Of a stretch of 64,000 bases of DNA, positions 54,046 to 64,000 are shown piece after piece. The notes beneath the pieces are model-generated. The model did not search any database and was not told the origin of the DNA. It worked only from the letters and a program-made list of their open reading frames with translations. The stretch lies in NCBI RefSeq assembly GCF_019670125.1, contig NZ_AP023033.1:4554001-4618000 (forward strand), written 5' to 3'. This DNA comes from Agarivorans aestuarii. GTDB taxonomy: Bacteria > Pseudomonadota > Gammaproteobacteria > Enterobacterales > Celerinatantimonadaceae. Made by a program: the position numbers and the translations under genes. Positions within the stretch are counted from its first letter, which is position 1, and every line of letters begins with the position of its first letter.

Positions 54046-55701
54046 TTACCAAGATCCCATTTCAAACATTACAGTGGTATCTACATCTTGATGTATTAAT
54101 ACCGAATAATGTTGTTCAATTTGGTTACGTCTAATTTTTAAAGTAGGGGTAAGCAGGGCGTTATCTACGTTCCAATCCTCATTTACCACCACCACATGCG
54201 ACAACTTGGCATGACTTTCTAATTGCTCATTCACCCTTTTAAGGGTGCGATTTAAGCTGGCTTCAATTTGGGCTTGCGAATGCTGTTTCATTTCAGCCGC
54301 TAACACCACCAAAGCACAAGGCTGCGTGAGGGCGCTGCCCACCACACATACCTGCTCAACCATCGAATTTTCAGCCAAGCTCTGTTCAATAGGAACGGGG
54401 GCTACATATTTTCCTTTCGCCGTTTTAAAACTTTCTTTTAAACGGCCAATAATTTTAACGTAGCCATCATTATCTATTTCACCCTTATCTCCTGTATGCA
54501 ACCAGCCATCAACGATGGACTCCTCAGTGAGATCAGCATGTTTGTAGTAGCCCTGCATCATGCCTTCGCCCTTAGCAAGAATCTCTCCTTGCTCAGAGAT
54601 TTTTATTTCTACGCCAGGACCCGCTTTTCCGATGGTGCCAATTTTGTCGCTTCGAAAAGGTACATTTAAGGTGCCGTAAGCTAGGTTCTCGGTCATGCCC
54701 CAAGCTTCAGAAATATTTAAGCCAATGCTTTGATACCAATGCAATAATGAAGGTGCTACCGGAGCACTGCCACAACCTAAAATTCGCGCCTTATTTAAAC
54801 CCAGAGCCTTTTTAATTTTGAGCTTAATTAAACTAGAAACCAGCGGAATAGATAACAATAACTTGAGTTTTTTCGGTGGCAGTTTTTCAAATACACCTTG
54901 TTGGAAGCGCGCCCACAAACGAGGCACCGAAATAAACAAAGTAGGTTGTACGCTACGCAAGTTATCTGGGAAGGTATCTAAGGATTCAACAAACGACACA
55001 CTAAATTGACCGCTAAAAATGCTGGTACCTTGAATGTAAACTCGCTCAGTAATATGCGCCAAGGGTAAGTACGACATAACCCGATCTTCACTACCAGCTT
55101 GCAACACATCAATGAGCTGTTCACAGGCATAACGATAAGCCTCAAAGCTAATCTCGGCGCCTTTAGGGTCACCGGTACTGCCCGAGGTATAGATAATCGT
55201 CATGATGTCTTTTGCATCCCACAGATGATTTTTCTCAATCACCGGCATTTCCTTCAACCAATCACTCCATTGAATGTGGCAAGGCATGGTGGGATAGGGC
55301 ATCGCAACGGTTTTTAGGCCGATAGGTACAGCCGAGGCTTGCTTGCCCCATTCGTCTAACTTACCCACAAACAACAGCTTAGCTTCGCTATGTTGAAGTA
55401 CAAAAGAGATGGTATCCACACTCGCGGTGGAATAAATAGGAATGCTTACACAGCCAGCCATCATGATTGCCAAATCGGCAATAAACCATTCGGCACTATT
55501 TTTGGCTAAAATGGCCACTTTGTCGCCGGGCTCTAGGCCTTGAGACAACAAGCCTTGAGCAATTTGGCCGGCTTCGCGCGCTACTACTGCCCAAGTTTTC
55601 TCATGATATACGCCATCAATAGGCTGACGTAGGTAAACGCGCTGCGGATCCTGCTTTTGCCAATGCATTAATGCATCAACGGGGGTGACAAAGTTTGTCA
55701 T
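54046..55701 (-). CDS. AMP-forming acyl-CoA synthetase (long-chain fatty acid-CoA ligase type)
   Basis: The 551-residue enzyme has the adenylate-forming motifs: the P-loop IIYTSGSTGDPKGAE (about residue 170), the A5 region EAWGMTENLAYG, and the A7/A8 WLHTGDKGEIDNDGYVKIIGRLKESFKTAKGKY. The lid lacks nothing obvious. The subfamily resembles FadD15-like long-chain ligases rather than FadD. It activates fatty acids to acyl-CoA for degradation or membrane use. It lies between the CYTH protein and dsbA, inserted into a block where srkA and dsbA are usually adjacent. Confidence 0.9.
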   Translation of the reverse strand: MTNFVTPVDALMHWQKQDPQRVYLRQPIDGVYHEKTWAVVAREAGQIAQGLLSQGLEPGDKVAILAKNSAEWFIADLAIMMAGCVSIPIYSTASVDTISFVLQHSEAKLLFVGKLDEWGKQASAVPIGLKTVAMPYPTMPCHIQWSDWLKEMPVIEKNHLWDAKDIMTIIYTSGSTGDPKGAEISFEAYRYACEQLIDVLQAGSEDRVMSYLPLAHITERVYIQGTSIFSGQFSVSFVESLDTFPDNLRSVQPTLFISVPRLWARFQQGVFEKLPPKKLKLLLSIPLVSSLIKLKIKKALGLNKARILGCGSAPVAPSLLHWYQSIGLNISEAWGMTENLAYGTLNVPFRSDKIGTIGKAGPGVEIKISEQGEILAKGEGMMQGYYKHADLTEESIVDGWLHTGDKGEIDNDGYVKIIGRLKESFKTAKGKYVAPVPIEQSLAENSMVEQVCVVGSALTQPCALVVLAAEMKQHSQAQIEASLNRTLKRVNEQLESHAKLSHVVVVNEDWNVDNALLTPTLKIRRNQIEQHYSVLIHQDVDTTVMFEMGSW

Positions 55702-55814
55702 TCACAACCTCGTTACAAGTTATTCACCTTTTATATCAATCCTATACGGCTAGGCGCAGGATGCCAGTACAAATCGAAAATAAGCCGAAGTAATGTGAAC
55801 AAACACTCTGTTTA

Positions 55815-56285
55815 TCACCAGTTTTTGAAAGGATTTAAGCTAAGTTGAGAGTTATAGTATTTAGCTTGCCCTGTGACCTCTTGCCCCAGCCAGTCGGGCT
55901 TTGCAAAGCTTTCTTGCTCGCTGCTCAGCTCTACTTCGGCAACAATTAAGCCGAGGTTATCTCCAGCAAATACATCCACTTCAAATACATGTTGTGCAAC
56001 AGGCACTAAGTAGCGAACTTTATCAATGGCGCCAGGCTCACACAGCGCTAATAGCTGTTCGGCTTCACTCAGGGGAATTTCTTTCTCCCATTCATAGCGG
56101 CTTAAACCCGACTGATTACTTTTACCTTTAATGGTAAGAAAACCCTGCTCACCGCGAACACGCACTCGTACCGTGCGTTGTTTATCACTGTTTAAGTAAG
56201 CCTGTACAATCCGGGCTTGTTCGCTAGCTTGCTTAACAAATGCATCGCTGTTAACCAAAAACTTGCGTTCAATTTCTACACTCAT
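55815..56285 (-). CDS. CYTH-domain protein (triphosphate tunnel metalloenzyme type)
   Basis: The 156-residue protein is a single CYTH domain: N-terminal EIERKFLV (the ExExK-type motif), then RVRVRGEQGFLTIKGKS, SRYEWEKEIPLSEAEQLL and LIVAEVELSSE. Such proteins bind triphosphorylated ligands with metal and often act as inorganic triphosphatases, as NeuTTM and YgiF's N-domain do. It is 8 bases downstream of srkA, so co-transcribed. The fold call is firm; the substrate is inferred from family. Confidence 0.93.
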   Translation of the reverse strand: MSVEIERKFLVNSDAFVKQASEQARIVQAYLNSDKQRTVRVRVRGEQGFLTIKGKSNQSGLSRYEWEKEIPLSEAEQLLALCEPGAIDKVRYLVPVAQHVFEVDVFAGDNLGLIVAEVELSSEQESFAKPDWLGQEVTGQAKYYNSQLSLNPFKNW

Positions 56286-56293
56286 AACTGTCC

Positions 56294-57265
56294 TCAGTAA
56301 CCGGGAGTTAATGATAATGGCGCATGCTGCAGAGCCGAAAGCTGCTCTTTAAGCGCGAGTATTTGGTCTTCCCAATAACGTTGCGAATTAAACCAAGGAA
56401 AGGCGCGTTGAAAGGCTGCATCTTGCCAGCGCCTTGCTAACCAGCCCATGTAGTGAATCATTCGCATAGCACGCAGCGGCTCGATTAAGGCCAACTCACT
56501 GCTATCAAATTCACAAAAGGCCTCATAGCCTTCTAATAGAACTTCTAATTGCAGGCGGCGCTCATTGTCATCTCCAGCCAGCATCATCCATAGATCTTGC
56601 ACAGCAGGGCCATTACGCGCGTCATCTAAGTCCACTAGCATCGGACCATCACGCCACAATATGTTGCTAGGGTGGCAATCACCGTGTAAACGAATAATGG
56701 TTTTAGGTTTATAGGCCGCCTTTGCCGCCTCGGCTACCTGTTCTGCCACAGTAAAAAATGGCAGCGCCAAGCCCTCGGGTAGCCAATCACGTAATAACTC
56801 CAACGGCTGATCCAGCATCTCTTCGGTATTAATCGATAAACGGTGCTCAAACAGTTTGCTGCCCACTTTCTGGTGCATGCGCCCTAGGTATTGGCCAACA
56901 CGCTCGATTTGGTCGAGGTTATCTACCTCAAAACCGCGCCCACCAACACTAGGGAAAATGGTAAACAACCAACCTTGATAATCAAACAAGCTGCGACCAT
57001 CTCGCACTAGCGGTGCCACAATCGGCACATCTACTTCTGCCATCGATAAACTAAATTGATGTTCTTCGAGAATCTGTGCTTGGCTCCAACGCTCTGGCCG
57101 ATAAAACTTCACCACATAACGCAGCCCATCTTCGGCTTGAAATTGATAAACCCGGTTCTCGTAAGAGTTTAAAGCCAACAAACCACTACTAGGGAAAATA
57201 CCTTGAGATTCAATAGCATCAAGAATAGTGTCGGGATGTAAATCGGCAAATAGAAAGGCGCTCAT
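56294..57265 (-). CDS. srkA: Stress-response kinase SrkA (YihE/RdoA)
   Basis: The 323-residue protein matches E. coli SrkA (328) in length and motifs: RYVVKFYRPERW with the ATP Lys, the catalytic loop RLHGDCHPSNILWRDG and LVDLDDARNGP with its metal-binding Asp. It is a Ser/Thr kinase of the aminoglycoside-phosphotransferase fold that protects from toxin-linked programmed death under stress. In enterics it precedes dsbA. Here a CYTH gene follows it at 8 bases; the MAPEG and ccoG genes lie upstream. Confidence 0.95.
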   Translation of the reverse strand: MSAFLFADLHPDTILDAIESQGIFPSSGLLALNSYENRVYQFQAEDGLRYVVKFYRPERWSQAQILEEHQFSLSMAEVDVPIVAPLVRDGRSLFDYQGWLFTIFPSVGGRGFEVDNLDQIERVGQYLGRMHQKVGSKLFEHRLSINTEEMLDQPLELLRDWLPEGLALPFFTVAEQVAEAAKAAYKPKTIIRLHGDCHPSNILWRDGPMLVDLDDARNGPAVQDLWMMLAGDDNERRLQLEVLLEGYEAFCEFDSSELALIEPLRAMRMIHYMGWLARRWQDAAFQRAFPWFNSQRYWEDQILALKEQLSALQHAPLSLTPGY

Positions 57266-57330
57266 GGCTCGGCAGTTTTACTAGAGGTTATCGGCGCAGT
57301 GTAGCAGTAAAACAAGTTCCCTAGCCAGCG

Positions 57331-57732
57331 CTAAGCAGGTAGCTGATGAAAGGCTTGAACCACAATATAAATACAGCTTAACCAAGCCACCAGCATTAGC
57401 AACGAACGCAAGGTAGCAAAGCCAAATACGTATACCCAAGGGTGCAACAAGCGAGTAGCGGTAAATAACAAAGCGGCATATTGAATACGGCTAAAATCAA
57501 GCCCTGCAAGATGGGCTATTAGCAAACTGCCCGCAAACAAAGCTAAGGCTTCCCAAGCATTTTGTTGAGAAGCATAGATGCGTTGACCAACACTGTTTAA
57601 CAATTGGGATTGTTGGCGGGGATCTTGGTTATCTATAGTGCCTAACTGGCGCTTTCGCGCTGCCGAACCAAGTGCTGCCAGCAAATAAGGCAGCACTAAC
57701 AGCAACGTAAAACACACCAGTACCAATTTCAA
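57331..57732 (-). CDS. MAPEG family membrane protein
   Basis: The 133-residue protein has four membrane helices and the MAPEG features NSVGQRIYASQQNAWEALALFA and ATRLLHPWVYVFGFATLRSLL. The start is TTG, with GGAGAATAG upstream. MAPEG members include glutathione-dependent eicosanoid synthases; the bacterial small ones are mostly uncharacterised. It lies 21 bases after ccoG, so it is in its operon. Confidence 0.9.
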   Translation of the reverse strand: MKLVLVCFTLLLVLPYLLAALGSAARKRQLGTIDNQDPRQQSQLLNSVGQRIYASQQNAWEALALFAGSLLIAHLAGLDFSRIQYAALLFTATRLLHPWVYVFGFATLRSLLMLVAWLSCIYIVVQAFHQLPA

Positions 57733-57753
57733 GCTCTATTCTCCAACACCCTG

Positions 57754-59163
57754 TTAACCGCCACTAATAAAGCGACTAGCTTGGATAAACTGGTCATCGC
57801 CACTTTCTAGTACAAACTCAATATCGGTGATCGAACGAGGCAACAAGTAAGGGTCACTCGCCAGTGAAATAGGCAAACTAAACACTTCGCCACCTTTTAC
57901 TGTGACAATTTGCTGGCCTATCCATTCTACTTCTTCCAAACCACGCACACTTAAGTGGAACTGACGCGCTTCAGAGGATTTGTTAATCACCTTTAAGGTG
58001 TAGGTATTTTCTACCAAACCTTCAGAAGTTTCGTTGTACAAAGAAGATCGATCACGCAGCACATCTAACTGCATCGGCTTCACGTTAAGCAAGGTGAATA
58101 CAAAAGCGACCAGCATGGCGCTTAACACCACTCCATAACCGATCAGCTTAGGCCGCAGTACATCGGTTTTTTGCCCCGCCAAGTTATGCTCGGTGGTGTA
58201 GCGAATCAAACCTTTCGGGTAGTTCATGCGCTCCATGGTTTGGTCACAGGCATCAATACAAGCACCACAGTTAATACACTCGTATTGCAAACCTTCGCGA
58301 ATATCAATGCCTGCAGGGCACACCTGCACACATAAATCACAATCTACACAATCACCCAAACCTAAGGCTTTATGGTCTGAATTACGTTTACGTGGGCCAC
58401 GGCTTTCGCCACGCTCGGTATCGTAGCCAACAATAAAGGTATCTTTATCAAACATGGCCGACTGAAAACGCGCATAGGGGCACATGTGAGTACATACAAT
58501 GGTGCGCATCCAACCTGCGTTGGCATAAGTTGCTACGGTAAAGAAAATCACCGAGAAGTTAACCGCACCGCTGGCATTTAGCGTAAAGAAGTCCCACCAC
58601 AGCTGCTTAACGGGCACAAAATAAGCGGCAAACGACAAAGCGGTAAATACCGACACCGCAATCCATGCAGTGTGTTTGGCTGTTTTTCGCCAAATTTTGT
58701 TAAAGCTCCAGGGCGATTTATCTAGCTTTTTACGCTTATTGGCGCTGCCTTCAATCTTTTCTTCAAACCAGATAAAGATAAAGGTCCACACCGTTTGCGG
58801 ACACAAATAACCACACCAAACGCGGCCTAAAAAGGTGGTAATAAAAAACAAAGCAAAGGCGGCAATAATGAAGAACCAAGCCAATAATAATAAATCTTGC
58901 GGCCACAGGGTTAAGCTAAAAAAGTGATACTGACGCGCCCCCATATCTAGCAAAATTGCTTGGCGATCGCCGTAAGGAATAAACGGCACAATCACAAAAG
59001 CCGCGATAAAAAACCAGCCCATGTACTTACGCAAGCGTTGAAATACACCTTTTTGCTCACGCACATAAATTTGTTCTTGGGGGTTGTAACGATCTACCGG
59101 AGCACGTTTTTTAGCCGCGCGAGGTTTGGGGCTAACGTCTTTAACAGGAATACGTTCACTCAT
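57754..59163 (-). CDS. ccoG: Cytochrome c oxidase accessory protein CcoG (RdxA/FixG)
   Basis: ATG 59163 with AAGGAT upstream; one in-frame GTG precedes it. The 469-residue protein has the family's membrane helices at about residues 45-65, 85-110 and 165-190, the loop VWCGYLCPQTVWT, and a double [4Fe-4S] ferredoxin motif (CVDCDLCVQVCPAGID, CINCGACIDACDQ). A C-terminal IgG-like domain follows. It helps the copper centre assembly of cbb3 oxidase, reducing Cu(II). The ccoNOPQ cluster is not in the window. It precedes the MAPEG gene by 21 bases. Confidence 0.95.
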   Translation of the reverse strand: MSERIPVKDVSPKPRAAKKRAPVDRYNPQEQIYVREQKGVFQRLRKYMGWFFIAAFVIVPFIPYGDRQAILLDMGARQYHFFSLTLWPQDLLLLAWFFIIAAFALFFITTFLGRVWCGYLCPQTVWTFIFIWFEEKIEGSANKRKKLDKSPWSFNKIWRKTAKHTAWIAVSVFTALSFAAYFVPVKQLWWDFFTLNASGAVNFSVIFFTVATYANAGWMRTIVCTHMCPYARFQSAMFDKDTFIVGYDTERGESRGPRKRNSDHKALGLGDCVDCDLCVQVCPAGIDIREGLQYECINCGACIDACDQTMERMNYPKGLIRYTTEHNLAGQKTDVLRPKLIGYGVVLSAMLVAFVFTLLNVKPMQLDVLRDRSSLYNETSEGLVENTYTLKVINKSSEARQFHLSVRGLEEVEWIGQQIVTVKGGEVFSLPISLASDPYLLPRSITDIEFVLESGDDQFIQASRFISGG

Positions 59164-59254
59164 CACTCAATCCTTATGAGAGGAGGCACTGATGTGACTA
59201 ATGCCTTTGCTTAAGCAAAAACGGCAATTGCAGACGCAATTGCCACTTAAGAAA

Positions 59255-59527
59255 TTAAACTTTTACGCCACGTGCTTTTAATAAGGCGGTTTTAAAATCA
59301 TCCTCGCAATCTTTTGCGATGCCAGGAATCATCTCGTCTTTACCAATTGTAAGCATTTTAAGTTGGTAAATAAGCACGTCATCGGTCAGTTCACTCAAGG
59401 GTTTATTGTTCCCAGCTTGGTCGGCTATTTGAGTGATAATTTCTACTAAGTTAAGCTCCGGTTGTTGTTTCCAAACCGGTGTGAGTAAATCGATTAATTC
59501 TTCAATACGATGCAACTGCATACTCAT
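59255..59527 (-). CDS. yihD: YihD family protein (DUF1040)
   Basis: The 90-residue protein matches E. coli YihD (89) well: LNLVEIITQIA, LSELTDDVLIYQLKMLTIGKDEMIPG and the highly conserved C-terminus EDDFKTALLKARGV. Function is unknown; in E. coli it lies just upstream of srkA-dsbA. The start shares TAATG with the stop of the preceding cyclase gene, so translation is coupled. ccoG starts 91 bases downstream. Confidence 0.95.
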   Translation of the reverse strand: MSMQLHRIEELIDLLTPVWKQQPELNLVEIITQIADQAGNNKPLSELTDDVLIYQLKMLTIGKDEMIPGIAKDCEDDFKTALLKARGVKV

Positions 59528-60726
59528 TATACTTCTCCACGGGCGGCCACTACAGCTTGGTTTCTACCTAACTGCTTGGCTCTATATAGTGCCTTATCGG
59601 CTTTATCTACGATCTCTTTGGTGCTTTGCTGAGCCACTGGAATTAAACAAGAAATACCAATGCTCACGGTCACATAACTGGCTGCGGTCGAATACTCATG
59701 ACGCAATTTAGCCTCGGCCATTAGTGTTCTAACTCTTGCAGCAACTTGCAATGCGCCTTTGGTATCGGTGTTGGGCAATACCATTACAAACTCTTCACCG
59801 CCATAACGGGCAACAATGTCGTCTTCACGTTGCAGTGCTTGGGTAAACAAACTAGCAACTTTGCTTAAACATTGATCGCCAGCAACGTGACCGTAATGAT
59901 CGTTATAAGGCTTGAAGAAATCAACATCGATCAGCAATAAACTTAAAGAAGTATTCGCCCTGCTACTTAAACGCCAATGTAAGGCCAGCGTTTGCTCAAA
60001 TATAGCCCTATTATACAGGCCGGTAAGTGCATCGCGCTCACTTTGGTGGCGCATAAGGGCGTGGCTGTCTGCCAGCTCTAAAGCCTTCACTTTATTAAGC
60101 GCACCTTCGGAGAAGCTCGCTTTCACCAAATGTTCTGCCCGGCGCAACACTATGTTGAGTACACCCCAGCTAAGTAACAATACCAAACAAGCCACCCATT
60201 CGGTTCGACTAGCGCCTATTACCGAGACCAACAAGGCCAACAACAGCGGAATGCTAAAACCGTTAAAACTACGAATGCTTAATAAATTGGGTACCACGAC
60301 TAAGGACAATAAAGCCCCCACCAGCATTACCAACAACAAACGCTCGGAAGCAGGTAAAACCGGCATAAATAGCAGAATACCTACCGCCCAAAGCACTCCA
60401 GAACTGGTAGCCAAACTAAAGTAACGCGTAAGTTGCGGCGCCGGGACAAAATCGTCAATCACTTCGCTTTGAATACGCGCAAAAAAGTAAAACACGGCCG
60501 ATAAAGCCAACATGCAAAACAGCCACAGCAAATGCAGGCTTGAAGAAAGGCTAGGCGCAAACAAACACCACCAAATAAGGCTATACGCAGCGGTCATTAA
60601 TGCCACCAAGCGGCCATTACTTAGCAAATAACGGGCGTTTTCGGTGTTTACTTGTAACTGCACGTTGCGCAAAAACAGATCCCTTGCTGGTGAGAGGCGA
60701 GTAATTTGTGGGCATTGTAGCAACAA
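59527..60726 (-). CDS. Multi-span membrane diguanylate cyclase
   Basis: The 399-residue frame has about six membrane helices (residues 40-190: LVALMTAAYSLIWWCLFAP, LHLLWLFCMLALSAVFYFF, LLLVMLVGALLSLVVVPNL, IPLLLALLVSVIGA), then a GGDEF domain. The active loop is VARYGGEEFVMVL and the RxxD inhibitory site is REDD. It differs from the two cyclases with periplasmic sensors: its input is a membrane-embedded (MASE-like) module. The start is uncertain: TTG 60726 has no ribosome site, whereas TTG 60672 has AAGGGA about 8 bases before it and would give 381 residues. Its stop overlaps yihD by TAATG. Confidence 0.9.
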   Translation of the reverse strand: MLLQCPQITRLSPARDLFLRNVQLQVNTENARYLLSNGRLVALMTAAYSLIWWCLFAPSLSSSLHLLWLFCMLALSAVFYFFARIQSEVIDDFVPAPQLTRYFSLATSSGVLWAVGILLFMPVLPASERLLLVMLVGALLSLVVVPNLLSIRSFNGFSIPLLLALLVSVIGASRTEWVACLVLLLSWGVLNIVLRRAEHLVKASFSEGALNKVKALELADSHALMRHQSERDALTGLYNRAIFEQTLALHWRLSSRANTSLSLLLIDVDFFKPYNDHYGHVAGDQCLSKVASLFTQALQREDDIVARYGGEEFVMVLPNTDTKGALQVAARVRTLMAEAKLRHEYSTAASYVTVSIGISCLIPVAQQSTKEIVDKADKALYRAKQLGRNQAVVAARGEV

Positions 60727-60858
60727 GTGGAATGGCGAGAACAGAAAAACACTTTGATAAAAGATGGATAAATCGCAAACTCGCGCGCAGTTTCACTACA
60801 AATTCATCAAACTTAACTAAAATAAGCTGCAAGCTTTTAAACAATATTGATCTGATTG

Positions 60859-60901
60859 CTTGCGTCCTTTTTCCTAGAAAGGGTAAAGTGCTACCCGCAA
60901 G
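60859..60901 (+). promoter_or_regulatory. Possible structured leader upstream of pgi
   Basis: CTTGCG (60859-60864) can pair with CGCAAG (60896-60901). Inside, CCTTT/AAAGG (60866-60882) and GGGTA/TACCC (60881-60896) can form alternative stems. They exclude each other, which resembles an attenuator, but no T run follows. It lies 60-100 bases before pgi. Purely structural inference. Confidence 0.3.
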
Positions 60902-60948
60902 TGCTGGTCAATAAACTTGCAACTCGGTCAACTAGGTAAAGCATCTAA

Positions 60949-62613
<1,665 letters not shown>

Positions 62614-62644
62614 GTCTAAAGCTTAAGCTTCCGTTTTAAACGCA

Positions 62645-62670
62645 AAGAGCTGGCCTAGGTCAGCTCTTTT
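62645..62670. terminator. Terminator between pgi and alr
   Basis: AAGAGCTG (62645-62652) and CAGCTCTT (62661-62668) form an 8-bp stem with an 8-base loop, then a short T run to the right. An A run is nearly absent on the left, so it mainly serves pgi. Confidence 0.75.
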
Positions 62671-62688
62671 ATTTGCAGCTATCAATTT

Positions 62689-63804
62689 CTACTCTAGATA
62701 ACTACGCTGATTCATTAAACCTGCCATTAGATTTATTTCGGTATGTACGCTATCAAACTCACCAGCCAATTCTTCGAGGCTGATGCTCTCGTCGCCTTGC
62801 TGACCCAGTAGCACCACGTCATCGCCCCAGGCAACAGGCTGTTTAAGCTGAGTGATATCTATGGTGGTAATGTTTAGAGATACTCGGCCAATCACCGGAC
62901 AACGTTGGCCATTTATCAATACTTGGCCTTTATTAAATAACGCTCGCGGATAACCTTCGCCAAAACCCACCGGAATACTGGCAATACGACTATTAAAGCG
63001 AGTGGTAAATTTACTGCCGTAACCAATAGATGTGCCTGCAGGAACATCTCTTACTTCCATAACACTGGTATGCATATCCATTACGGTTTGCAGCTCGGCG
63101 GGTTGCTCAAAACATTGACTGGTTTGCGCGCCGTAACAGGCGGCCCCAATGCGCACTAAATCAGCACGCTGATCCTTTAATCTTATGCTGGCAGCACTGT
63201 TGTGTGAGTGGCATAAAACATCAGCAGGCAAATATTGGCTTAGCTGCTGCTTTAACTGGGTAAATTGAGCAAGCTGGGCTTCGGTTTGCGCTAAGTCTTG
63301 ATCATCGGCACTGGCAAAGTGGGTCATTAACCCCACTACTTGTAGCCCAGCTAATTGGCATACCTGTTTTATCGCCTCTAGCTGTTCAACAAAAAAGCCG
63401 CTTCTGCCCATACCCGTATCTATTTTTATATGTACGGGAATAGGTCGCTGCCTGCGTAACCCAAGCTGATGTAAATACTCAGCCACTTCTAGGGAACCCA
63501 CCTGTTCTTCAAGGTTTAGTAAGCTGGCGGATTCATCGTACTCTTGCTTAAGGGCGCTGCGTAATCTAATTAGTGGAATGTTGGGGAGTAACTGGCGAAC
63601 GGTGCGTGCTTCATCATTACTGCAAATACCTATGGCATCTGCGCCGGCTTCAGCGGCAACTGGAGCTAACTCAGCTAAACCGTGGCCATAAGCGTCTGAC
63701 TTCATCACCACACAGAGTTTGGTTGGAGAGACAGCCTGTTTCAAAAAGCGAATATTTTGCGCGAATCTTTCGGGGTAGATATTTACAGCTACATGATTTT
63801 GCAA
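62689..63804 (-). CDS. alr: Alanine racemase (PLP-dependent, fold type III)
   Basis: The 371-residue enzyme has the PLP-binding Lys in CVVMKSDAYGHGLAEL (about residue 35), HIKIDTGMGRSGF, the second base Tyr in SIGYGSKFTTRF, and PVGFGEGYPRAL. It interconverts L- and D-alanine for peptidoglycan. No ATG fits: an in-frame stop lies two codons before TTG 63804, so TTG is the likely start. The KSDAYGHG (rather than KANAYGHG) leaves open a broad-spectrum racemase role, although no signal peptide is seen. A 17-base palindrome lies just upstream. Confidence 0.9.
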   Translation of the reverse strand: MQNHVAVNIYPERFAQNIRFLKQAVSPTKLCVVMKSDAYGHGLAELAPVAAEAGADAIGICSNDEARTVRQLLPNIPLIRLRSALKQEYDESASLLNLEEQVGSLEVAEYLHQLGLRRQRPIPVHIKIDTGMGRSGFFVEQLEAIKQVCQLAGLQVVGLMTHFASADDQDLAQTEAQLAQFTQLKQQLSQYLPADVLCHSHNSAASIRLKDQRADLVRIGAACYGAQTSQCFEQPAELQTVMDMHTSVMEVRDVPAGTSIGYGSKFTTRFNSRIASIPVGFGEGYPRALFNKGQVLINGQRCPVIGRVSLNITTIDITQLKQPVAWGDDVVLLGQQGDESISLEELAGEFDSVHTEINLMAGLMNQRSYLE

Positions 63805-63816
63805 ACTTTATACGAA

Positions 63817-63833
63817 TAAGAGCAATGCTCTTA
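63817..63833 (-). promoter_or_regulatory. Palindrome upstream of the racemase gene
   Basis: TAAGAGCA-A-TGCTCTTA is a perfect 8-bp inverted repeat with one central base, 13 bases before the TTG start. It may be an operator or an mRNA hairpin near the ribosome site. No factor can be named. Confidence 0.4.
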
Positions 63834-63986
63834 GCTCTCCTTGCTTAGTTAACCAACAATAAAAGTAATGAGAAACAGTGACAATAAAGTTCAAGCTTTC
63901 CATAAAAAGCTTTCAACTCTAAATAATATAATTCCAACACTAAGCATTATAATGACGAAAAACAGTTTAACATTCAAGCAAAACAT

Positions 63987-64000
63987 ATGAAAACCACCCT
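63987..64000 (+). CDS. Possible gene start at the right edge
   Basis: ATG AAA ACC ACC ... runs off the window; only four codons and part of a fifth are visible, with no clear ribosome site. The AT-rich 180 bases before it would form the divergent promoter region with the racemase gene. Nothing can be said about the product. Confidence 0.25.

Noticed and set aside
59912-60424. 170-codon frame opposite the diguanylate cyclase gene
   Set aside because: It is antisense to an unambiguous GGDEF gene, and the translation shows no family features.
62689-63804. Frameshift or truncation at the racemase N-terminus
   Set aside because: The first residues already correspond to the start of the racemase barrel and the length is normal, so a TTG start explains the missing ATG.

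Overview
The window reads as a chromosomal segment of a marine gammaproteobacterium of the Alteromonadales. Agarivorans or a close relative is my best guess. This is an inference from protein style, from the conserved block gmk-rpoZ-spoT-trmH, and from the block yihD / srkA / dsbA / yihG-like. A PEP-CTERM protein, several diguanylate cyclases and a tripartite (TctABC) carboxylate importer fit that lifestyle. I saw no rRNA, tRNA, CRISPR array, integrase or transposase. The ends cut a lipoprotein gene (left edge) and possibly a gene start (right edge).

Layout. 1-7 kb: a surface lipoprotein fragment, a secreted endonuclease I, a membrane diguanylate cyclase, an M14 carboxypeptidase, an MscS channel, a PEP-CTERM protein and a tail-collar (Mdp-type) protein. 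7-17 kb: the main accessory locus, a regulated acid-sugar catabolic island. A minus-strand operon (dehydrogenase, tctC, tctB, tctA, Gfo/Idh/MocA oxidoreductase, SMP-30 lactonase) and a plus-strand operon (otnK kinase, otnC decarboxylase, a small ABM-fold protein) flank a GntR/FCD regulator. The palindrome ATGTATACAT occurs at both promoters, so one regulator probably controls import, oxidation, phosphorylation and decarboxylation of a four-carbon sugar acid to DHAP.

17-30 kb: a YcaQ-type DNA glycosylase, an unusual SYLF-like/beta-barrel lipoprotein, glmS with its DeoR-type regulator and a well-formed promoter/operator, a fatty acid hydroxylase/DUF2804 pair, a sugar MFS transporter behind LacI-type and CRP-type sites, a SET protein, an unknown membrane protein and a YehS homologue. 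30-43 kb: a large unknown lipoprotein, a periplasmic binding protein, redox/stress genes (YqjG-like, pirin, DoxX, LysR), QmcA/NfeD, a MITE-like repeat, an LEA14-type lipoprotein, PpiC, a second cyclase, ung and ppk2.

43-64 kb: gmk-rpoZ-spoT-trmH, a chemoreceptor, a HIT protein, an acyltransferase, two periplasmic solute-binding proteins without a transporter, then a long minus-strand run (cyclase, yihD, ccoG, MAPEG, srkA, CYTH, acyl-CoA ligase, dsbA), followed by pgi and an alanine racemase. The most interesting items are the atypical tetronate locus and its candidate isomerase replacement, the orphan GlpV-like binding protein, the SYLF/barrel lipoprotein, the shared two-cysteine sensor domain of two cyclases, and the 160-bp MITE-like repeat.
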